Of a DNA stretch of 64,000 nt, positions 24,529 to 33,090 are shown one piece after another; positions within the stretch are counted from its first letter, which is position 1, and each line of letters starts with the position of its first letter. The stretch is taken from positions 3,534,001-3,598,000 of the forward strand of contig JADJRK010000001.1 of NCBI GenBank assembly GCA_016712285.1. The letters are read 5' to 3'. The translations under genes were made by a program, and so were the position numbers. Source of the DNA: Planctomycetota bacterium (GTDB taxonomy: Bacteria > Planctomycetota > UBA8742 > UBA2392). The notes beneath the pieces were generated by a model that was given only the letters and a program-made list of their open reading frames with translations, did not search any database and was not told the origin of the DNA.

Positions 24529-26301
24529 ATGCACATTCGTTCGATCCTGCCGCTCGCCGCCATTGGCGCGTGTTTCGTGGCGCTACAAACTTTTGCGCAG
24601 GACACGCCGCCGGAGCCAGAGCAACCTGCGCCGCCCACGTTCACCAAGCTATGCAAGGAAATCGGCCTGGCTGATCTTGTCGTCACGCGCACCGCGTGGG
24701 CCGACGTCAACGGCGACGGCTACCCGGACCTGATCGTGCACGGCCACGGGCAAAGCGTGCGCAACAACGGCTGGCTGCTGATCAACGACAAGGGCAAGGG
24801 CTTCCTGGCCCCCGACGCGGCACCTTTCCGCAACCGCGACGAGAAAATCGAAGCCGGTCGCGTCAGCGGATTTGCCAGCACCGCCGACGTGGACAACGAC
24901 GGCGACCAGGACCTGTTCAGCGGTGCCCACTACCACAACAAGCAGCCCAAGGGCGCCGACGGCACGTTCATGGACCGCAACGAGCTGATGCTCAACGACG
25001 GCAAGGGCAAGTTTTCGTTCACGAAAGCCGAGCAGAACCCGTGGCTCACCGAAGCGGCCAAGACGACCTCTTCGATTGCATGGCTCGACTACGACCTCGA
25101 CGGCAAGCTCGACGGCTTCGTCGCCAACTGGTACTCGAACTACGGCGCGTCGCTGGATTGCTTCCAGAGCGAGCTGTACCAGGGCGACGGCAAGGGCGGG
25201 TTCGCGCTGGCCACCGCAAAGGCCAAGCTGGAAACGCCGGGCCAGCCTGAGGGCGACACACTGTGGTCGCGCCCCGCGTATGGCTGCGGCAGCTTTGACT
25301 ACGACGCCGACGGGTTCATGGACATCTTCGTGCCGATCTACGGCCGGCAATGGAACCTGGTGTGGCGCAACAAGGGCGACGGTACGTTCGAGTACGTTGC
25401 TGACAAACTCGGCCTCGATGGCGACGAGCTGCGCGACGGCCAGTACCCCGGCGGCCGCCAGCGGCCCGAGCGCCCCTTTCGTGCCAACGGCAACACGTTC
25501 GACATGGCGCCCGGCGACTTTGACAACGATGGCGACATGGACGTCTTCCTGGCCGAGATCGCCCACGGCTGGGCCGGCAAGTCCAGCGACCTTTCCTGCA
25601 TCTGCGAGAACCTTGGTGCCAAGGAAGGCTTCAAGTTCAAGCGCCGCCTTGACCTGGTAGACCGCGCACCACCCGCGCTGGATGACAACTGGGGTGACAC
25701 CTATGGCGTCTGGATCGACATCGACAACGACGGCTTGCTAGACCTGCTGACCAGCGCCACCAGCTACCCCGGCGTCGGCCTCAAACTGTGGAAGCAGGGT
25801 GCCGAGAACAAATTCACCGACGCCTCTGCCGAGTATGGCCTGGACATGCTTTCCAGCCACGGCCTCAGCATCGCTGACTATGACCGCGACGGTTTCGTGG
25901 ACATTGCGGTCGTGCAGTACAAGTGGCCGGACCGGATACCGGAGACCAAAGACCTGCCGCACCACCAGCTTTCGATCTTCAAGAACGCTGGCAACGACAA
26001 CAACTGGCTGGCGCTTGACCTGGTCGGCGACGGCAAAGCCACCAACCGCGACGCCGTCGGGGCCATTGTGTACGTGACCGTCGGCAAGACGACGCGCATG
26101 TTCCAGGTCACCGGGGGCAGCGGGCAGTTCGCGCCTCACAGCCCGCGCACGATTCACATCGGCCTGGGTACAGCAAAACAAGCCGACGCCGTGCGAATCG
26201 TGTGGCCGAACGCCAAGCACACCGAGCAGAAGATTGGAGCGATCAAGGCCAACAGCTACTACACGATTCAACAAGGAAAGGCCCCCAAGGCGGCCAAATG
26301 A
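24529..26301 (+). CDS. Secreted FG-GAP/VCBS-repeat protein with ASPIC/UnbV domain (CRTAC1-like)
   Basis: The 590-residue protein has a signal peptide (LPLAAIGACFVALQTFAQ) and at least five FG-GAP/VCBS-type calcium-binding blades with DxNxDGxxD loops: DVNGDGYPDL, DVDNDGDQDLF, DYDLDGKLDGF, DYDADGFMDIF, DFDNDGDMDVF, DIDNDGLLDLL, DYDRDGFVDIA. The C-terminal 110 residues form a UnbV/ASPIC domain (NNWLALDLVGDGKATNRDAV, QFAPHSPRTIHIGLG, DAVRIVWPN). The fold predicts an exported beta-propeller that binds Ca2+ and protein or glycan partners. ATG 24529 is preceded by GGAGGTCGCCC. A strong terminator lies between it and the previous gene, so it is probably transcribed alone. Confidence 0.9.
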   Translation: MHIRSILPLAAIGACFVALQTFAQDTPPEPEQPAPPTFTKLCKEIGLADLVVTRTAWADVNGDGYPDLIVHGHGQSVRNNGWLLINDKGKGFLAPDAAPFRNRDEKIEAGRVSGFASTADVDNDGDQDLFSGAHYHNKQPKGADGTFMDRNELMLNDGKGKFSFTKAEQNPWLTEAAKTTSSIAWLDYDLDGKLDGFVANWYSNYGASLDCFQSELYQGDGKGGFALATAKAKLETPGQPEGDTLWSRPAYGCGSFDYDADGFMDIFVPIYGRQWNLVWRNKGDGTFEYVADKLGLDGDELRDGQYPGGRQRPERPFRANGNTFDMAPGDFDNDGDMDVFLAEIAHGWAGKSSDLSCICENLGAKEGFKFKRRLDLVDRAPPALDDNWGDTYGVWIDIDNDGLLDLLTSATSYPGVGLKLWKQGAENKFTDASAEYGLDMLSSHGLSIADYDRDGFVDIAVVQYKWPDRIPETKDLPHHQLSIFKNAGNDNNWLALDLVGDGKATNRDAVGAIVYVTVGKTTRMFQVTGGSGQFAPHSPRTIHIGLGTAKQADAVRIVWPNAKHTEQKIGAIKANSYYTIQQGKAPKAAK

Positions 26302-26477
26302 CTGTCGAAGGCAGTCCAAGCGGCGGGATTGCACACAATTTTTCGGGCGAGTTTTCGGAATCTCCGTAACATGGCCCGCCTATCCATCGTACACATTGCA
26401 TCATGGCCCCTGGTGGGGTGAGGGCGGCTTGGTCGGGGCCCCCACATGTTGGCTTCCTGACCGGGAGAGAAGGAATT

Positions 26478-27227
26478 ATGAAAGCACTGAAAACAGCCAG
26501 TCTCGTTGTGATTGCAGTTTCGCTGGCCATCGTCGCCGGCGCAGAAATCTCGAGCCACTTCGCATCGGCCCAGGCGGCCACCAAGTCCGCCGAGGCACCG
26601 GCTGAAGCCGGCAACAAGGGCGCCGTTGATGGCGTCGCCGCCGTGCGCCTGGCAAGCGACCTGGCCAAGTGGGGCCGCACCAACAAGAACGCCGCGGCGC
26701 TGGCAGTTTCGGCTGCGATTCTTGACACGGTGCCGATGGAGTACTCGAAAGAACTCGAGGGCATGCTTGAGGGTGGCAAGAAGGTCGAAGGCGCCGAGAA
26801 GCCCCACGGCGACAAGCTGATCGCCGAAGCCAAGAAGATGTGCAATGACGACGCCTTGCCCAGCAGTGTGATGGACGGCATTCGCAAGATGGGCCTGAGC
26901 GGCCGTGGTGCAACCAAGGGCGCGATTGTGGCCGCAGCCAAGCTTGACGGTGCGACCAAGCTGGACGACGGCCGCTGGAACATCGCGGGCATCAAGCTGA
27001 ATGCACGCATGAAGAAGGGCGAACTGGCGGCAGTGTGGGTCGGCGGCGAAGGCAACGGCGAGATCGACCTGTACATCTACGACGCGGCGGGCAAGCTGGT
27101 CGCCAGCGACGAGTCAGAGGGCGACAGCTGCTGGTGCGAATGGACACCGGCCGCTGAGGCGGACTACACCATCATCGCCTACAACCGCTCCACCACCGAA
27201 AACACCATCGTCTTCGTGACGAACTAA
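26478..27227 (+). CDS. Exported protein with pre-peptidase-C-like C-terminal domain
   Basis: The 249-residue protein starts at ATG 26478 (AGAAGGAATT upstream) with a signal peptide (KTASLVVIAVSLAIVAGAE). Residues ~30-150 are helical, Ala/Lys-rich and of no known family. The last ~95 residues (LDDGRWNIAGIKLNARMKKG and on) resemble a bacterial pre-peptidase C-terminal (PPC) beta-sandwich: EIDLYIYDAAGKLVASDES, the DSCWCEW-type strand, then DYTIIAYNRSTTEN. No catalytic residues are visible. It precedes the caspase-like gene by 47 bp with a strong GC hairpin between them, so the two are probably coexpressed at different levels. It could be a substrate, inhibitor or sensor for that protease; this is inference. 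Confidence 0.72.
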   Translation: MKALKTASLVVIAVSLAIVAGAEISSHFASAQAATKSAEAPAEAGNKGAVDGVAAVRLASDLAKWGRTNKNAAALAVSAAILDTVPMEYSKELEGMLEGGKKVEGAEKPHGDKLIAEAKKMCNDDALPSSVMDGIRKMGLSGRGATKGAIVAAAKLDGATKLDDGRWNIAGIKLNARMKKGELAAVWVGGEGNGEIDLYIYDAAGKLVASDESEGDSCWCEWTPAAEADYTIIAYNRSTTENTIVFVTN

Positions 27228-27237
27228 CCCGGTCAAC

Positions 27238-27261
27238 GGGGGGCGCGACACTGCGCCCCCC
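27238..27261 (+). promoter_or_regulatory. Strong GC hairpin between the PPC-like gene and the caspase gene
   Basis: Perfect nine-base-pair stem GGGGGGCGC/GCGCCCCCC with a six-base loop, ending 13 bases before the caspase ATG and lacking a T-run. No Shine-Dalgarno sequence is visible for the caspase gene. It may shield the upstream mRNA 3' end or restrain translation of the second gene. Confidence 0.55.
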
Positions 27262-27274
27262 GCCCGATACCCCC

Positions 27275-29290
27275 ATGAAAATCGAATTCAAAAACATCAG
27301 CCCGGATACACAGCCGGCAGCGGGAGAGGTCTTCATCCTTCCCCCGCTGTCGGGGCTGGGGGCCGCAGGCGCCGCTTTCAGCGAGGGCATGGCTGCCTTC
27401 CGCAAGGGCGACGCTGAACCGGCCACACTGGTGCTGCCTGCCAACCCGACGCTCGACGACATCCTGGCTGTCTGCATTCTGGAGGCGCGGGCGCAGCAGG
27501 ACCTGCCGGACAGCATCGAGGGCTACGCGCGGTACGCGGCCCTGGTGCGCGAGGGCCTGCGACCCGGCAGCGCCGAGCTTGCGGCATCGCCCGAGGGCAT
27601 CTTCCTGGCGATTCGCAACGCCCATGGCATCCAGTTGAAAGATCATGTTGCCGCGCGCTTTGAGTCAGACGCGCGCCGCATGTGCAAGCACCTGTTCGCG
27701 TGCGCCAAGGCAGGCAAAGACCCGTTCAAGGACGCGCTGTTCGCAGACGCGCCGGACTTTGCCCGCGAGCGCGCATTCCTGGCCAAAGACCGCGATGTGT
27801 ACACGCAAGATGTGGCGCGCGGCGAAAAATGGCTGGTCAAGCTGCCGGGCGGCCCGCCGCAGGCCAGCGCCCTGATCCTGCGCCAGCCCAAGAGTCTGCT
27901 GTGGAAGTTCTGGGCGCGCGAAGACAAAGACGCGCCCACGGGCGACATGTACCTGCTGATGGGCGTCGAACTCGCCGACGGCAGCTTCAGCTTCTCCGTT
28001 GACCCGGTGCAGCGCCTTTCGCTGCAAGAGCTGCACGCAAAGCTGCAAGCCGCCGAAGTCGCCGTGAACCCCGCGGCAAGCAAGGACGACCCGTGGTTCG
28101 ATGGCGCGCGCTTCAGCTACACGCTGGTCGCGGCGCCGCGCGCGGGCAGCAAGCTTGGCAGCGACGAGATTCTGCGCATCGCCCGCGAGTGGACGCAGGC
28201 CAAGCGCCCCAGCGTCAAGAAGCAGGCGGCCGGCGTCAGCCCGTTCATGCTGGCGGGCATGGCTGCCGCCGTGGCCATCGTCGCGATCGGCATGTTCTTC
28301 GGCATCAGCGCAATCATGGGCAATGAGCCGAACGACCCGGGCCAGGGCCCGCCCGTTGTCGCGGCTAAAGACCCCGAGGTTGACTTTCGCGCCCGCGGCC
28401 TGGCGATGAAGCCCGACCAACTGCCGCACCTGCGCAGCGAGGGCCTGGACATCCCCGGCTACGCGCTGATTGTCGCCGTCGGGCTGTCCTCGCGCGGTGC
28501 ATTGCCTGCCGCATGCAGCGACGCCGGCCTGGTGTACGGCATGCTGCGCGACAAGTTCGGGTATGCACCCGAGAACATGCGCATCCTGACCGACGAGCCT
28601 GACCGCACGCTCGACTGGCAGGGCAACAAGGTGCCCAGCAACGGCATGCCCACGCGCGCCAACGTCAGCCGCATGCTGGCCGAGTTGTCTGAGCAGACCA
28701 AGCGCTACCCCAAGGGCGACCGCACGAACTTTGTCTTCTACTACGCGGGCCACGGCGAAACCGTCGAGCGGGCCGACACCATCGGCTACCTGGTGCTCAC
28801 CGACTTCTGGGAAAAGCGCGACGAAAAAACGCCGGACCTGCTGGGCTACAACATGGGCCACCTCGCCCGCGACATTCGCCAGAACATCAAGAGCAGCCAC
28901 CAGATGATGCTGGTCGATTGCTGCTTCAGCGGCTTCGTGACCAAGACCCGCGGCGACCCCAAGTCAGACCCCAGCGCGATCTACGCCATGTGGAAGTCCC
29001 ACGCGCACGTGGTGATGACCGCCGGCACCGAGGGCCAGGTGGTCTACGAAAAGGGCAAGCACAGCATGTTCTCGGGCGCGCTGTTCCGGGCGCTCGGCAT
29101 GGAAAACGGTGTGCTGGCCGCTGACGTCAACAGCGACGGCATCATCACCGATGGCGAACTTGGCGCTTTCATCCCAGCCGAAGTCGAGCGCAAGCTGCAG
29201 GGCACAGGCAAGACGCAGACGCCGCAGTACCTGCGCGGCCTCGAGGACCTCGACGACGTCGGCCAGTTCCTCTTCCTGCCCCGCAAGTAA
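27275..29290 (+). CDS. Membrane-anchored caspase-like (peptidase C14 / metacaspase-type) protease
   Basis: The 671-residue protein has an N-terminal region of about 320 residues of no recognised family, one transmembrane helix (about 323-347: PFMLAGMAAAVAIVAIGMFF) and a C-terminal caspase-fold domain (about 395-665). The catalytic dyad is clear: His493 in FVFYYAGHGET and Cys550 in MLVDCCFSGF, with the substrate-pocket region PQYLRGLEDLDDVGQ near the end. Metacaspase-type enzymes cleave after Arg/Lys or Asp and act in regulated proteolysis or cell death. The N-terminal half probably faces the cytoplasm as a sensor. An exported PPC-like protein is encoded just upstream. ATG 27275 has no ribosome site and follows a hairpin, hinting at tight translational control. 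Confidence 0.86.
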   Translation: MKIEFKNISPDTQPAAGEVFILPPLSGLGAAGAAFSEGMAAFRKGDAEPATLVLPANPTLDDILAVCILEARAQQDLPDSIEGYARYAALVREGLRPGSAELAASPEGIFLAIRNAHGIQLKDHVAARFESDARRMCKHLFACAKAGKDPFKDALFADAPDFARERAFLAKDRDVYTQDVARGEKWLVKLPGGPPQASALILRQPKSLLWKFWAREDKDAPTGDMYLLMGVELADGSFSFSVDPVQRLSLQELHAKLQAAEVAVNPAASKDDPWFDGARFSYTLVAAPRAGSKLGSDEILRIAREWTQAKRPSVKKQAAGVSPFMLAGMAAAVAIVAIGMFFGISAIMGNEPNDPGQGPPVVAAKDPEVDFRARGLAMKPDQLPHLRSEGLDIPGYALIVAVGLSSRGALPAACSDAGLVYGMLRDKFGYAPENMRILTDEPDRTLDWQGNKVPSNGMPTRANVSRMLAELSEQTKRYPKGDRTNFVFYYAGHGETVERADTIGYLVLTDFWEKRDEKTPDLLGYNMGHLARDIRQNIKSSHQMMLVDCCFSGFVTKTRGDPKSDPSAIYAMWKSHAHVVMTAGTEGQVVYEKGKHSMFSGALFRALGMENGVLAADVNSDGIITDGELGAFIPAEVERKLQGTGKTQTPQYLRGLEDLDDVGQFLFLPRK

Positions 29291-29424
29291 CGCCCGTACC
29301 TGTCTAGCTCCGAACTGCAACGGCCTCACGCGAAGCCGCGACGAGCGCGACGGCCGCGAAGAACTGCATTGGCGTTGTTGTACGGGCCGCAGTCTCGCCC
29401 AGAGAGTCGAGTGGTATTGTAGTT

Positions 29425-29508
29425 AGCCGCGTAGCGGCTGCGGAAGGTAGCCCATGGCTTCAGCCATGGGAACCTCGTGCAGGATTGTACCGCGCCCCAG
29501 CGGGGCGC
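29425..29508. repeat. REP-like cluster of three hairpins
   Basis: In the 301-bp gap between the caspase and agmatinase genes three perfect palindromes follow one another: AGCCGC-GTA-GCGGCT (29425-29439), CCCATGGC-TTCA-GCCATGGG (29451-29470) and GCGCCCC-AGC-GGGGCGC (29492-29508). Such serial hairpins are typical of REP/BIME-type elements mobilised by REP-associated tyrosine transposases. No transposase gene is present in the window. The rest of the gap shows nothing coding. Confidence 0.66.
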
Positions 29509-29591
29509 AGGAACGATTCTTCCGGCGTCTCTGATGACTCATGAATTCTGAACAAAGCTGCGCAATTCTTTGGGTCGTGCTCGGCCCCGCC

Positions 29592-30530
29592 CTACACCGT
29601 TTCGGCGCGCCAGCAGTAGTGGCTGATAAACGCGATGATGCGGCCCATCAGCCTGGCGGCTGCGAACTCGCTCACCTGCTGGCCCTTGATCGGCGACACC
29701 TCAACAATGTCAAACCCGACAATGTTGCGCTGTTGCGCAAGGCGCAGGATCATCTTCAGCCCCAGGTACCAGGTGATGCCGCCCGGCTCAGGCGTGCCGG
29801 TGCCGGGGAAGACGCTGGGGTCAAAGCCATCCACGTCGATCGTCAGATACACGTTGCGCGTGAGGTGGTTGATCGCCTCGTCGATCCACGGCCCTTCTGT
29901 GTGATAGTCAAAGGCGTGGTAGCAGTGCACCGGGTGCTTTCCGCTGCCGTGCTCCATCTTCTCGCGTGAACGAATGCCCACCTGCACAACAGGGCACCAC
30001 TCATTGAAGCGCGCAGCCGCACTGGCGTGGCTGAACTTGTCGTCGTGGTAGCTGTCGCGCAGGTCGCTGTGCGCGTCAATGTGAAATACGCTCACGTCGG
30101 GGTAGGCCTCGGCCACGGCCTTGATGGCGCCGGGGCTGACCGAGTGCTCACCGCCGACCAGCACCGGAAACTTGTTCTCGCCGACAATCTGCTGCGTCAC
30201 GGGGTAGATCTGCCCCATGGTCATTTCCTCGGCGCTGCACTTGGCGTCGAAGGCCTTGAGGGTGCAAACGCCGTGGCGCGGGATGTGCTCGTCGCGGGTG
30301 ATTTCGTCAAACAGCTCGACCTGCTGGCTGGCGAGGCGAATGGCCTTGGGGCCGGCACCCGTGCCAACGCCGTAGCTGACCGTGCCCTCGTAGGGCGCCG
30401 ACATGACAACAAAGCGCGCGCGCGCCAGCGTTGCCAGCTCGGGCTCAAGGCCGAAGAAGTTGTCGTCGCCTTTGACGACCAGTTTGCGCAGGTCAGTGAC
30501 GAACTTCTTGGGTGCAGATTTCTTAGCCAT
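29592..30530 (-). CDS. speB: Agmatinase (ureohydrolase family)
   Basis: Hydrolyses agmatine to putrescine and urea with a binuclear manganese centre. The 312-residue protein shows all metal-ligand motifs: LVGGEHSVSPG, VFHIDAHSDLRD, FSHASAAARF and LTIDVDGFDPSVFPGTGTPE. The substrate specificity is supported by its neighbour, a pyruvoyl-dependent arginine decarboxylase gene 74 bp upstream in the same orientation; together they turn arginine into putrescine. The space between them holds an imperfect GC-rich hairpin (about 30548-30592) but no clear terminator. ATG 30530 begins MAKKSAPKKF, preceded by a weak ribosome site. Downstream is a REP-like hairpin cluster. Confidence 0.93.
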   Translation of the reverse strand: MAKKSAPKKFVTDLRKLVVKGDDNFFGLEPELATLARARFVVMSAPYEGTVSYGVGTGAGPKAIRLASQQVELFDEITRDEHIPRHGVCTLKAFDAKCSAEEMTMGQIYPVTQQIVGENKFPVLVGGEHSVSPGAIKAVAEAYPDVSVFHIDAHSDLRDSYHDDKFSHASAAARFNEWCPVVQVGIRSREKMEHGSGKHPVHCYHAFDYHTEGPWIDEAINHLTRNVYLTIDVDGFDPSVFPGTGTPEPGGITWYLGLKMILRLAQQRNIVGFDIVEVSPIKGQQVSEFAAARLMGRIIAFISHYCWRAETV

Positions 30531-30604
30531 GGGCAGCCTTTAACTGAGACGGCGGAGGCGAGCAAACAGTGACTGCTCCCGCCCCCGCCGTGATCCGGAA
30601 CTCG

Positions 30605-31267
30605 TTACGCGTCGCCGTTCTTGTGGCGCTTGGCCTTGGGGTTTTGCGGCGACGGAACATGCAGGCCGCCGTGCGCCTTGAGGCTGGCCAGCTGCTCAGG
30701 CGAAAGCTGCCAGTTGTCGAAGATGAACACGCAGCACGCGATCACGGTGCTCCAGTGCCCGTCCTTGGGGCCCTCGGCGCTTTGGGTGATGTTGCGCGTG
30801 GTGACGATTTCGCCGCCGAGCTTCCATTCCTGCTTGCGCTCGTTCCAGGCCTGGTTGCTGTCGAACTTCAGGCCCATCGTGGTCGCGAGCATCGTGGCGG
30901 CCAGGTCTTCGGCATAGTCGCCCGCCTGCTCGTCGTTGACGCCGTAGGTGTGGTACTCGCTGAGGTAGCCGAACTTCTCGGGGTCTTTCGGGATCGCCAC
31001 GCCGACCGCCGCGGCGATCATGCGCCGGTATTCGTTGGTCGCCTGGCGGCTCATGACGCAAAAGCCGATCTGGCCGTCGTGCAGCTCTTTCAGCCCCTGC
31101 TGCTTGCTGATGATCTTGCAGCCGGGAGGCATGATCGAGCTGATGGTGACGACGTTCAGCGCGGCAATGCCGGCGTCGCGAAGCGCATCCTCAAAGCTGG
31201 AAAGGTACTCTTTGTGAGTGCCCACGCCCTTTGTGAAAAAGGCGCGGGTAGGAACGAGTTGCAGCAT
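30605..31267 (-). CDS. Pyruvoyl-dependent arginine decarboxylase
   Basis: Converts arginine to agmatine using a covalently bound pyruvoyl group made by self-cleavage. The 220-residue protein follows the archaeal PdaD pattern closely: LVPTRAFFTKGVGTHKEYL, SFEDALRDAGI, LNVVTISSIMPPGCKI, GQIGFCVMSRQATNE, AVGVAIPKD. The Ser43-Ser44 pair in TISSIMPP is the expected cleavage site, with Ser44 becoming the pyruvoyl residue. Compared with archaeal enzymes (about 165 residues) it has an additional C-terminal segment. ATG 31267 has TGGAG upstream; the frame is open to 31351 but without family similarity. It is the first gene of a polyamine operon with agmatinase. Confidence 0.92.
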   Translation of the reverse strand: MLQLVPTRAFFTKGVGTHKEYLSSFEDALRDAGIAALNVVTISSIMPPGCKIISKQQGLKELHDGQIGFCVMSRQATNEYRRMIAAAVGVAIPKDPEKFGYLSEYHTYGVNDEQAGDYAEDLAATMLATTMGLKFDSNQAWNERKQEWKLGGEIVTTRNITQSAEGPKDGHWSTVIACCVFIFDNWQLSPEQLASLKAHGGLHVPSPQNPKAKRHKNGDA

Positions 31268-31579
31268 CCAACGGCTCCAGTCTGCTTTATGCAGCTGTTG
31301 GTTGCCGCCTCCCGCCGACTCACGCGAGTCTGCGGTGCGCGGCTCCGGCACTCCGCTCGGCTGCCTGTTGACCCGTCAAGGGAAGCAGCAGAAGGGAGTA
31401 CCGCAGAGGCGTGCTTTTTTGAATCACCCGCCGCCGCTTGTAAAGGGGCGCAACAAAAAGATTTGCAAAGCCCCTGTCAGTAGCAAGTGGACAACTCAAG
31501 CCAAGAACGAACGACGAGGCCGGGACATTCCGGCTGATTGCATCGCGAGGGCTGGCATTGCGGCCTGTCATTCTTGCGA
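31268..31579. other. Non-coding gap upstream of the polyamine operon
   Basis: No frame with coding character is visible. Two small palindromes could be regulator sites: GACTC-ACGC-GAGTC (31317-31330) and TTGAC-CC-GTCAA (31368-31379). The promoter of the minus-strand arginine decarboxylase gene must lie here, but I cannot assign its boxes. Confidence 0.4.
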
Positions 31580-32098
31580 TCATGCGGGACGGCACAGGCC
31601 GCGCTTCCACAGCTGGTCCAGCACCGGCTCAAGCGACAGGATCGCAATCACGATTGCCACCGAAAGCACATAGCTCTCCAGACGTGGCACCCGCCACGAC
31701 GCAGCCGCCACTGAGCCGATCACAAGAAACGGCCGCACGGCGGTAAACGGCCCAAACACCACAACGTTGGTCATGCTGCGGATGTCCACAGACGGCAGCA
31801 GGCGGGGCAGAAACGCCAGCAGCGCGATGGTCGCATACGGGACAAAGACCCACAGCAGAGTCTCGCCGTAGATTTCAAAGTCCCGCCACAGTGCGTCAAA
31901 GTCCGGCGTGACCAGAAACAGCACGACCACAACGCCGCCAATCAAGGCGATCCCCGGCTGCCCCATCAGGACACCCCGCAACATCGCCCGCAGCAGGTAG
32001 CCGTGTTTGCGTATCTGCCCGCTGCGGCCGGTCGCGTCACGATAGCCCACGAACAGCGCATCCAGCGTTGCCAGCACGTACAGCGCCACCGGAATCAC
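31580..32098 (-). CDS. Hypothetical four-helix integral membrane protein
   Basis: The 172-residue protein starts with GTG (GTGA overlap with the upstream methyltransferase stop) and contains four to five hydrophobic segments: IPVALYVLATLDALFVG, GIALIGGVVVVLFLV, LLWVFVPYATIALLAFL and VLSVAIVIAILSLEPVLDQL. A basic segment (YRDATGRSGQIRKHGYLLR) between helices 1 and 2 should be cytoplasmic. No family is recognised. Translational coupling to a SAM-dependent methyltransferase suggests that the two act together, perhaps on a membrane lipid or quinone, but nothing in the sequence names the substrate. Confidence 0.75.
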   Translation of the reverse strand: MIPVALYVLATLDALFVGYRDATGRSGQIRKHGYLLRAMLRGVLMGQPGIALIGGVVVVLFLVTPDFDALWRDFEIYGETLLWVFVPYATIALLAFLPRLLPSVDIRSMTNVVVFGPFTAVRPFLVIGSVAAASWRVPRLESYVLSVAIVIAILSLEPVLDQLWKRGLCRPA

Positions 32099-33024
32099 TG
32101 CCAGCCCCCCAGCCTTGAAGCCATGCCTCCGAGGTTGCGCTCAAGGGCGCCGACCAGTTCAGGCCGCACCGCCAACAAGACATGAAACACCCGTGGCAAC
32201 GGCAATGGCCGCACGTGGGTACTGAACATGCAGACCTTGAAACCGGGGGTTGCGGCCCTCGCGGCTTCCAGCAGCCGCGACGCCGGGTGCGCGCGGATGG
32301 CCGACAGCACGCCGTCGTGCAGTGTCAGCGCGCTGCGCATGCGCACACGGTGAAAGAACCACGACCCCAAGGGCGCCAGCGGCGATGGTTGAAAATCAAA
32401 GTGAAAGTAGGCCTGCACACCGTCGCGTTCGTGGCATTGCAGCAGCGCCTCAAGATCGCCGCCGCGAAAGTGATGCAGGATGCCGGTCGAGAACTGCACG
32501 GCGGCCGGGTTGCTGAGGCGTGTGCCGTCGGCGGCCTCAAACCGGCAGTTCAGGTCTTCGTGCTGTGCAAGGCGGCGGGCCTCGGCGATCAGCGTCGTGT
32601 TGTAGTCGGCGCCGATCAACTCCACGTCCGGTCCAAAGCGCGCGTTCGCCGCCAGCCAGCGAACCACGTAGCCGTGGCCGCAGCCGATATCCAGTGCCCG
32701 GATCGACTGTCCGGGTGCGGCCTCGCGCACGGTGTTGATAATCGGCCCCAGTAGCCGCGCCATGCGCAGCCCGTGGTAAAACTCTTCGCTCAGGATCTGC
32801 ATTTCCCGGTGTGCTGTCAGCAGCGCCTGGTCCACGGCGGCTGGATCCAGCACCCCTACCGCATCCACGGGCAGAACGCTGACAATGCGGGCACCGCGAC
32901 GATTGCCCATAGCGAGCAGCTTGTCGATCACTTCCTGCCGGTGCACGGGAAGACGTTGCAGCGTTTGAGGATCAAACGCGACAAGCAGGTCAGTGATCTC
33001 GGGCCAGTCGCGGCTTGGCAGCAT
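32095..33024 (-). CDS. Class I SAM-dependent methyltransferase
   Basis: The 309-residue protein has the SAM-binding Rossmann motif ALDIGCGHGYVVRWLA near residue 115, a motif II acid in VELIGADYNTTLIAEARRLA, and CRFEAADGTRLS. About 100 residues precede the catalytic core and include an HREMQILSEEFYHGLRMARL helix. The C-terminal part (HFDFQPSPLAPLGSWFFHRV) is like that of small-molecule methyltransferases. The methyl acceptor is unknown. Its TGA overlaps the GTG start of a membrane-protein gene, and it lies 66 bp downstream of the toroid gene in the same orientation, so a longer operon is possible. Confidence 0.85.
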   Translation of the reverse strand: MLPSRDWPEITDLLVAFDPQTLQRLPVHRQEVIDKLLAMGNRRGARIVSVLPVDAVGVLDPAAVDQALLTAHREMQILSEEFYHGLRMARLLGPIINTVREAAPGQSIRALDIGCGHGYVVRWLAANARFGPDVELIGADYNTTLIAEARRLAQHEDLNCRFEAADGTRLSNPAAVQFSTGILHHFRGGDLEALLQCHERDGVQAYFHFDFQPSPLAPLGSWFFHRVRMRSALTLHDGVLSAIRAHPASRLLEAARAATPGFKVCMFSTHVRPLPLPRVFHVLLAVRPELVGALERNLGGMASRLGGWQ

Positions 33025-33090
33025 TCACGCAGTCTATCCAATGCGCAGCAAGCCTTGCGAGGTCTTTGCAGCCGCGGCCGCGCCCGGCCT

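Noticed and set aside
26403..26477. Longer N-terminus of the PPC-like protein
   Set aside because: ATG 26478 has a good ribosome site and begins a signal peptide; the extension would bury it.
31368..31379. TTGACGGGTCAA as a -35 box for the arginine decarboxylase gene
   Set aside because: No acceptable -10 hexamer lies 16-18 bp downstream on the minus strand; kept only as a possible small palindrome.
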